In this document: piece after piece, positions 16,274-21,020 of the stretch
How the letters are laid out: every line of letters starts with the position of its first letter
How positions within the stretch are numbered: position 1 is the first letter of the stretch
Assembly (NCBI GenBank): GCA_965659845.1
Contig: CBFHXS010000039.1
Coordinates: forward strand, 1 to 21,020
Length of the DNA stretch: 21,020 nucleotides
From: Brumimicrobium sp965659845
GTDB taxonomy: Bacteria > Bacteroidota > Bacteroidia > Flavobacteriales_D > Crocinitomicaceae
Direction: 5' to 3'
The notes under the pieces: generated by a model
Seen by the model: the letters and a program-made list of their open reading frames with translations, nothing else
What the model was told of the DNA's origin: nothing
The model's database searches: none
Program-made: the position numbers and the translations under genes

Positions 16274-17914
16274 TTACCAGACTCTGTAGTCCATTTCTTT
16301 ATTGTGAATTCTGGAAGTTGGAACCTGCAGTCCTTTGGATAATCGCTTGACTTCTTCGATTAGAAAGCTTTGCAATTCAGAAACCGTTATAATCTCATCT
16401 TTATTTAAATCTGCCTTATTGTTTTGAAGTGCATCGATTAGACTATAGGTAAATAATCCGTTTTCATACTTAGGGCTTTCAAATGCAAGCTCTGTACCTC
16501 CTGAGCTTGAGATGACTGTAGCGCCTGTGCCTCGTCTAAGGTCAAGAAATACCTGTTTCATCAGAAAATTGATATTTTCAAAACCTAGAGGATCTTCTCT
16601 GAAAGCAACATCAGTTCCGGCTCCTCTGAACTTGCCTTCCCCAGGGAATTCTTCGTCTGTGATCTTTCTTCTACTCTCAATTTCATCTTTATCGAGTTCA
16701 CCAGAGTGACAGGTGTCGAGTATTAGAAGCTTCTTCAGTGCTTTAATTCCATCCACTAATTCCTCTATCTTTTTATAAGGAATTCCACGCTCTGATGGGC
16801 TGCTAAAGTTCATGTCGTAACTGGCAAAATAATAATCGAAGTTTTTATCTAAAACACCGTGTCCAGCAACAAAGATCATAACAAAATCATCGACATCTGC
16901 TTGATCAAGAAAAGCCTTTATATCATCAAGACATTCTAGGACAACGTCTTCATTTGTGATTGATTTCGTATGTACCGTATTGAAGTATTCACTTCCGTTA
17001 AACAAGTTTTCTATGTCAACAGCGTCTTTTTTAGCATAGGCTAGGTCGTAATTCTCGTCTTTATAATTGCTCACTCCGATAGATATTATGTACGCGTCTG
17101 GTTTTTCCTTTCCTTCTGTACAAACGACATTTACGACCTCTTTATAGCTTTCTGCTCCGGACTGATTTAGAACGCTTACTTCAATTTTATTTTCACCGTA
17201 GCTTAAATTCAGGGGTACAGTTCTAGTAAGATCAGAAGTATTGAGTGATCGAATACTCTTGCCTGTTGAGCCAAGTACCGCGACATCATTGATCCACACT
17301 TTATAGCTTTCTAACTTATGCTTTGAATCTGTCATATGAAGTTTGAGCTCAAGTTTTTTAGAGTTCGTTTCAAGAGGTATACTAGCCTTATTTAATAGCT
17401 CAAGTTCTGGCAAATGAAAATCTCCAGATAATGCCTCCTCAGTGAAGTTGAGTTTTTTCAATCGTTTCTTGTAGGCGCGATTATATGCCTTAATCAACGC
17501 CTCATTAGAGTATCCTAACTTCTCCAATACAAGGTCTGGTCGATTGTATTTTAAGTCAAATTGGTCTGGGTAAAAGAATTGTCCCTCGTACCTGAATCCA
17601 ATCTCATCAAATGCTCCTTTTGAAACCAGGTAGTAGTTATCTGATGTCACAATCATTACTTCATTGTTTTCAAATGGAATTACTGAGGCAATCAACGCTT
17701 CTTTAGTATAGTCCCAGATCTTTATAGTACCATCGTCGCTAGAGGTGATGAACATATCTTTTGAAGGGTGAAAACTGATGTCTGTAATCCGCTCTGTATG
17801 TCCCTCGAATTCAGTGAGTATGTTTAAGGAATCTTTGTCAAAGAACATCAATTGATGATCTAGTGAGCTGATAGCTATTTTGTCTTTGATCATGAATAGT
17901 GAGTTCGCTTCCAA
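16274..17914 (-). CDS. Caspase-like (peptidase C14) C-terminal part of an interrupted WD40-caspase protein
   Basis: This frame holds the last WD40 blade (FEGHTERITDISF then TIKIWD), a conserved spacer with YNRPDLVLEKLGY, a beta-sandwich-like segment, and a caspase-like domain (PF00656). The predicted catalytic His is in VAGHGV (residue 352 of this frame) and the Cys in DTCHSG (residue 402), 50 residues apart as expected for caspases. An EF-hand-like loop (DLNKDEIITVSE) follows near the end. The start given is a TTG. An ATG lies 7 codons later at 17893. The open frame extends upstream without a stop to 18073 and is in phase with the preceding WD40 frame, separated only by the TGA at 18074-18076. 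It therefore looks like the 3' half of one gene. Alone it would lack a signal peptide. Confidence 0.75.
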   Translation of the reverse strand: MEANSLFMIKDKIAISSLDHQLMFFDKDSLNILTEFEGHTERITDISFHPSKDMFITSSDDGTIKIWDYTKEALIASVIPFENNEVMIVTSDNYYLVSKGAFDEIGFRYEGQFFYPDQFDLKYNRPDLVLEKLGYSNEALIKAYNRAYKKRLKKLNFTEEALSGDFHLPELELLNKASIPLETNSKKLELKLHMTDSKHKLESYKVWINDVAVLGSTGKSIRSLNTSDLTRTVPLNLSYGENKIEVSVLNQSGAESYKEVVNVVCTEGKEKPDAYIISIGVSNYKDENYDLAYAKKDAVDIENLFNGSEYFNTVHTKSITNEDVVLECLDDIKAFLDQADVDDFVMIFVAGHGVLDKNFDYYFASYDMNFSSPSERGIPYKKIEELVDGIKALKKLLILDTCHSGELDKDEIESRRKITDEEFPGEGKFRGAGTDVAFREDPLGFENINFLMKQVFLDLRRGTGATVISSSGGTELAFESPKYENGLFTYSLIDALQNNKADLNKDEIITVSELQSFLIEEVKRLSKGLQVPTSRIHNKEMDYRVW

Positions 17915-18073
17915 ATCGGAAACCTTCGTATATTCTTTATCATCAACATCATAGGTGTATTGACCTTTTCCATCCGAGCTAATCCAAATAGAGTTACTGT
18001 CTAAAACTGCAAAATGATTGATGATGAAAGGAAGAGAGTCCTTTCTGAAAAAATAATCTTTCCCTTTAGCTCT

Positions 18074-18076
18074 TCA
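18074..18076 (-). other. In-frame TGA interrupting the WD40-caspase gene
   Basis: On the minus strand the frame from the ATG at 19351 reads through 425 codons to this TGA. The same frame then stays open for 599 codons to the TAA at 16274. The 53 codons just after the TGA read like WD40 propeller sequence (SIWISSDGKGQYTYDVDD), so they appear to be coding. This may be a nonsense mutation, a base-call error or a readthrough site. A pair of indels is an alternative: one base less in the A-run at 18076-18079 and one more in the T-run at 18065-18067 would read FEELKGK. Confidence 0.8.
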
Positions 18077-19351
18077 AAAGTAAAGTGTACCTGAATTCTC
18101 TAGTAAACTAACAAACTCATCTTCCTTCAAGAACTGCGCATCTAGCCAATTACGTTGGTCCTTATATGCGTAAAGATGCTTTGTTTTATCTCCATCAACT
18201 TCTGCTAATGTTATGTTTGGTAGATCGGTCACTCCTGTGAAAAGTACTTTGCTTCCACTTTTCGAGATATCGCTCTCTTTAACTTCTCCTATAGGTTCCT
18301 GATATAGATTAAATATATTCTGAAGGAGGAACCCTTTTGGTCTGGTAAGCTCATGCTCCCTGAATTTTATCGTTTTTAATGCTTCAGTGTTCTCAAGGTC
18401 TTGTTTTATTTCTAATGCATTATCTGAATTACAGATAAAAAACGAGGGTTTTCCTTTGTAGTTTGACTTTGTGATTTTATTTATGGAATGTGGTTCACTT
18501 TTTACAGTAGGTGTAGGGAAAACCGCATTGAAATTAATTGAATATAAATTGCCCAACTCGTCACCAATATGGACTTGGCTTCCATCATGACTGTAGGTGG
18601 CAGTATTCTTTCTAAAGATGTTAGAAAACAATCTAAATTTCTTTGAAAGTGTTTCAGTGTCCCATACAATGATACTTCTATCTTTTCCTCCTGTTGCAAA
18701 GAATTTACCATCTGAAGAAAAGCATATATCGGTTGCGGATGAATTATGACCTTGCAAGATCTTGACTTTTTTTCCTGTGTTATACTCGTTACAGTAAATT
18801 GCATTGTTTTCGGCGACTCCGACGATTAAATTATTTTCAATTGAAACGTCAAAAGCTAGAAATGAAGCGTTCGTATAGCTTACAGATATCCAGTATTTCG
18901 GAAGCCATTTCCCTTTTTCTTCTTTCCGAATAGCTCCTTTTTTAATAAAGGCCTCATGAATACCATCTGGATCTGAATACCTGTTATTCTTTCGAAACAA
19001 AGTATCCCCGTCAAATGCTCTGCTGGTTAGTTCGTTATTGTTTAGATCGAATAAATATGTTCTTTCTTTACTCTGAACTTTGATAAATTGATCATTATGA
19101 ATGAACTTCAGTCCACTAATGGCTACTGCATCAGAAATCTTGAATCGGGTTAATATTTTTTTCAATTTGAGGTCCCAAATTATTCCTTCGTTGTTTGTAC
19201 CTAGACTGATCAGATATTCACCACTAGTTGAAAAATCGATATGTGCAATTCCTGAAGAATGTCCCTTCTGAGTAGCTAGTTCCACTCCCTGTCCTTTTGA
19301 ACCAAAAGAAACAAGTATTACAAACCATATTAACTGCAACATTCTATTCAT
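18074..19351 (-). CDS. Secreted WD40-repeat protein, N-terminal part of an interrupted WD40-caspase protein
   Basis: This 425-residue product begins with a signal peptide (about residues 1-20, hydrophobic core LIWFVILVSFG). WD40-like blades follow, clearest at KGHSSGIAHIDFSTSGEYL ending IIWD, and at LQGHNSSATDICFSSDGKF ending IIVWD. WD40 propellers serve as protein-binding platforms. The start chosen is the ATG at 19351, which overlaps the previous gene's stop by 8 bp and begins the signal peptide directly. An ATG 10 codons upstream would put charged residues in front. The frame stops at a TGA in the middle of the propeller and is in phase with the caspase half downstream. The intact protein would have about 1,024 residues, consistent with secreted WD40-caspase proteins of Bacteroidota. 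Confidence 0.75.
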   Translation of the reverse strand: MNRMLQLIWFVILVSFGSKGQGVELATQKGHSSGIAHIDFSTSGEYLISLGTNNEGIIWDLKLKKILTRFKISDAVAISGLKFIHNDQFIKVQSKERTYLFDLNNNELTSRAFDGDTLFRKNNRYSDPDGIHEAFIKKGAIRKEEKGKWLPKYWISVSYTNASFLAFDVSIENNLIVGVAENNAIYCNEYNTGKKVKILQGHNSSATDICFSSDGKFFATGGKDRSIIVWDTETLSKKFRLFSNIFRKNTATYSHDGSQVHIGDELGNLYSINFNAVFPTPTVKSEPHSINKITKSNYKGKPSFFICNSDNALEIKQDLENTEALKTIKFREHELTRPKGFLLQNIFNLYQEPIGEVKESDISKSGSKVLFTGVTDLPNITLAEVDGDKTKHLYAYKDQRNWLDAQFLKEDEFVSLLENSGTLYF

Positions 19352-20087
19352 GGTAGATACTTCTCTTTTTCTTAAAATCACTCAATCCAAAAACGGTATA
19401 GCTTAACGTCATCTCCATTTGACCAATCTGTGCAGTAATCTTTTCGCTACTTCTTCTTGACCTTGTTATGAAACGAAATGAAAGCTTGAAATCACCAATA
19501 TTCTTTCCTATTCCTAGAAAGTTTTGCCAATATGTAGTGTTACTGTATAAGATGGTATTAAAATGACCATCTCCATGATCAATACCTCCGTTATAAATTG
19601 GTCCATTAGAATATAGATAACCGCTGCCAGGATGTTGAAAGTCGTAATACTTTGCTGCACTCAAAATAGTACCTAATGTTACGAACATGCTATTTTTCTT
19701 TTTGAATAATCGAAACGAGTACAATATAGGTAATCGAAATGCCCTCATGCCAACTACTCTCTCGGAAAAAGACTCTAGTTCGAACTGAAAAACAGAACGT
19801 TGCATGAAATATTGCGGCTCAATACTTAAAGTAGATTTTTTAAATGTGTAGCTCGCTGTTCCTCCTAACGAAAATGAATTGAACACATGTGATCGACTAA
19901 TAATTCCTTCTCCTTCATTTGGCTCTTGATAAGTGAAACTAGAATTTTCAGGTGTGTAAATTGAATCAGAAAATCGCGTATTCTGAATAATTTGAGTTGC
20001 GCCTGAAACCCCAAATTTTATGTCTTGATTTTGAGAATATCCGAAGATTAGACTGAATAGAAACGATATGTTTAGAAGAATCTTCAT
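19344..20087 (-). CDS. Secreted, probably outer-membrane beta-barrel protein of unknown function
   Basis: The 247-residue protein starts with a typical signal peptide (MKILLNISFLFSLIFGYSQ, cleavage expected near residue 19). The mature part is rich in alternating hydrophobic/polar and aromatic stretches such as FSLGGTASYTF, LSIEPQYFMQRS, FKLSFRFIT and MEMTLSYTVFG, typical of transmembrane beta-strands. It has no lipobox and no recognised domain. It is the middle gene of the operon: its ATG overlaps the preceding stop by 4 bp (ATGA) and its stop overlaps the WD40-caspase ATG by 8 bp. Localisation to the outer membrane is inferred from pattern alone. Confidence 0.72.
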   Translation of the reverse strand: MKILLNISFLFSLIFGYSQNQDIKFGVSGATQIIQNTRFSDSIYTPENSSFTYQEPNEGEGIISRSHVFNSFSLGGTASYTFKKSTLSIEPQYFMQRSVFQFELESFSERVVGMRAFRLPILYSFRLFKKKNSMFVTLGTILSAAKYYDFQHPGSGYLYSNGPIYNGGIDHGDGHFNTILYSNTTYWQNFLGIGKNIGDFKLSFRFITRSRRSSEKITAQIGQMEMTLSYTVFGLSDFKKKRSIYHE

Positions 20088-20710
20088 CGTTTTTTATAAA
20101 AGTAATAACGAAGACCAAGCATATAACCTAGCATGATTGGCGTTTTGTTTAATAGGTTATTCGAAAGCGCATAGGTTCCAGAAAAATGAAGGTAGAGTGG
20201 TAATCTTCCTGGACGGAATCGCACAAAGTCAACAAGAAAACTTACATTCAATTTGTTTTGATTAAAATCTTGAAGTTGACGCTTATAATGGTATCCTAGG
20301 CCAACTTCTGAAAGAAAGTAGAAACTCATCAAGCGCCCCTTAGCTGCAAGAAAAGAGCTGTTGAATGTTCCCATCAAGTAATGTTCCTGAGGGTTGACAT
20401 AAGTAAAATGAACACCTAAGGAGTTCATTTCTGTCCTCTCAATATCTCTCAATGCGAGTAACAACTTTCTCTCCTTTAAAATAAGGTAGTTGTAGCCCAA
20501 ATGAACGGATTGATTTATGGTCAAGTTTTGATCAGGAGTGGTTTGAACATTCATAAAGCCTAAAGAGAATGAATGCTTCCCCTTGAGGTAAGGAGTGATA
20601 TAGGATTGGTCGTATGCTTTCTCCTCAAAAGAAATAGCTTTGCCTATTCGCTCTTGCGCAAAAGTAGTGCAGCATATTAAAACAGAGAATATGATCAGTT
20701 GAACCCTCAT
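20084..20710 (-). CDS. Secreted, probably outer-membrane beta-barrel protein of unknown function
   Basis: The 208-residue protein has a signal peptide (MRVQLIIFSVLICCTTFAQ, cleavage after Ala-Gln near residue 19). The following sequence has strand-like amphipathic segments (HSFSLGFMNV, SVHLGYNYLIL, MSFYFLSEVGLGYHY, IMLGYMLGLRYYFYKKR). The aromatic-rich, basic C-terminus resembles the last strand of an outer-membrane barrel. The two Cys residues of the signal peptide do not form a convincing lipobox. No family is recognised. It is the first gene of the minus-strand operon, coupled to the next by an ATGA overlap. A TATATTTG promoter element lies 8 bp before its ATG, suggesting a very short or absent leader. 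Confidence 0.72.
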   Translation of the reverse strand: MRVQLIIFSVLICCTTFAQERIGKAISFEEKAYDQSYITPYLKGKHSFSLGFMNVQTTPDQNLTINQSVHLGYNYLILKERKLLLALRDIERTEMNSLGVHFTYVNPQEHYLMGTFNSSFLAAKGRLMSFYFLSEVGLGYHYKRQLQDFNQNKLNVSFLVDFVRFRPGRLPLYLHFSGTYALSNNLLNKTPIMLGYMLGLRYYFYKKR

Positions 20711-20718
20711 TTCATTAT

Positions 20719-20726
20719 CAAATATA
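20719..20726 (-). promoter_or_regulatory. Candidate -7 promoter element of the caspase operon
   Basis: On the minus strand this reads TATATTTG, an exact match to the Bacteroidota -7 consensus TAnnTTTG. It ends 8 bp before the ATG of the first operon gene. Transcription would then begin within a few bases of the start codon, giving a leaderless or near-leaderless mRNA. No clear TTTG -33 element is seen at the usual distance upstream. Confidence 0.35.
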
Positions 20727-20773
20727 TAAAAACCGATTGAGTATAGATTTCTAGGTGATTCAGATAAATAACC

Positions 20774-20787
20774 TCATGATTCATGAT
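20774..20787. repeat. Tandem TCATGAT repeat, possible operator
   Basis: Two copies of TCATGAT lie head to tail at 20774-20780 and 20781-20787. The first 13 bases form a palindrome (TCATGA, T, TCATGA). A third copy, inside the perfect palindrome ATCATGAT, lies at 20911-20918. All three fall in the 244-bp region between the divergent caspase operon and yqeY, which makes a regulator-binding site plausible. Confidence 0.3.
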
Positions 20788-20839
20788 TGAAAATGAGAGG
20801 ACTGCGTTCTTAACACAGGACTATGAAGAAAAACTCACG

Positions 20840-20876
20840 TTTGCAGTATCAATACGCGTAATAACAGTTAATTTTG
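20840..20876 (+). promoter_or_regulatory. Candidate promoter of yqeY
   Basis: TAATTTTG at 20869-20876 exactly matches the Bacteroidota -7 element TAnnTTTG. A TTTG at 20840-20843 could be the -33 element, but the 25-bp spacing is longer than usual. The leader would be about 70 bases. Confidence 0.3.
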
Positions 20877-20954
20877 AAGTTAGGTTTAAAACATGGTGAA
20901 TTAGATTGATATCATGATCTTGCCGGAAAACAGTAATAAATAATTAGAAGAGAA

Positions 20955-21020
20955 ATGAGTTTAATAGACCAAATAAACAGCGATATTAAAGAAGCCATGA
21001 AGGCTCGTGAGAAAGAAAAG
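20955..21020 (+). CDS. GatB/YqeY domain-containing protein, 5' end only
   Basis: The first 22 codons are visible and run off the window. The N-terminus MSLIDQINSDIKEAMKAREK matches the well-conserved start of YqeY-type proteins, small helical proteins that share a domain with the tail of the GatB amidotransferase subunit. The ATG follows an A-rich stretch (AGAAATG). In many Bacteroidota this gene directly follows ftsZ, so the caspase operon appears to have been inserted between them. Its precise cellular role is not established. Confidence 0.75.
   Translation, partial: MSLIDQINSDIKEAMKAREKEK

Noticed and set aside
16512..16709. 65-codon plus-strand frame inside the caspase gene
   Set aside because: It lies antisense to the region encoding the conserved caspase domain and has a Ser/Leu-rich composition typical of shadow frames.
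18074..18076. TGA read as tryptophan or selenocysteine
   Set aside because: TGA ends ftsI, ftsW, murG and murC in this window and Trp is encoded by TGG. No selenocysteine-insertion hairpin or selenoprotein family match is apparent.
16274..20710. Transposon or integron boundaries around the caspase operon
   Set aside because: I see no transposase, integrase, terminal inverted repeats, target-site duplication or tRNA gene at either edge, so the mechanism of insertion is not visible.
20798..20822. Two direct copies of AGGACT 19 bp apart
   Set aside because: Six-base repeats at this spacing are expected by chance, and they have no relation to the promoter elements.
1..21020. CRISPR arrays, tRNA, rRNA or riboswitches
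   Set aside because: No regularly spaced repeats, cloverleaf-like sequences or recognised aptamer motifs were seen anywhere in the window.

Overview
The window looks like the chromosome of a Bacteroidota bacterium, most likely from Flavobacteriales. It carries the division and cell wall (dcw) cluster in the compact order seen in that phylum: mraZ, rsmH, an FtsL-like gene, ftsI with a PASTA domain, murE, mraY, murD, ftsW, murG, murC, ftsQ, ftsA and ftsZ. murF, murB and ddl are absent from the cluster. Other pointers to the phylum are the lack of clear Shine-Dalgarno sequences, several matches to the Bacteroidota -7 element TAnnTTTG, a long MraY periplasmic insert, and the FtsZ tail ending in SFLHDNVD. 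The DNPR motif of MurE predicts meso-diaminopimelate peptidoglycan.

Bases 1-506 are the upstream region of the cluster. They hold the possible start of a divergent gene at the left edge, a candidate promoter, and two exact 16-bp copies of a MraZ-type box in inverted orientation 104 bp apart. Bases 507-16217 are one dense co-directional operon of 14 genes. Most junctions overlap or touch (ATGA, GTGA, TTGA, TAATG), and five genes use GTG or TTG starts. One gene, a 149-residue soluble protein between murD and ftsW, is not recognised. A strong hairpin terminator follows ftsZ.

Bases 16274-20710 hold a convergent three-gene operon on the minus strand. In transcription order it encodes two secreted, probably outer-membrane beta-barrel proteins and a secreted WD40-repeat protein with a C-terminal caspase-like (peptidase C14) domain. 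The three genes are joined by 4-bp and 8-bp overlaps. The caspase gene is split by one in-frame TGA, although its reading frame and its His/Cys dyad are otherwise intact. This module lies between ftsZ and the start of a GatB/YqeY-domain gene at the right edge. Those two genes are often adjacent in Bacteroidota, so the module looks like an accessory insertion.

The dcw genes act together. MraZ is the likely local regulator. MurC, MurD and MurE build the UDP-MurNAc peptide, and MraY and MurG make lipid I and lipid II. FtsW and FtsI polymerise and crosslink septal peptidoglycan, and FtsZ, FtsA, FtsQ and the FtsL-like protein form the divisome. The role of the caspase/outer-membrane module is unknown. 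Signal peptides place it in the cell envelope, which argues against a cytoplasmic immune effector.
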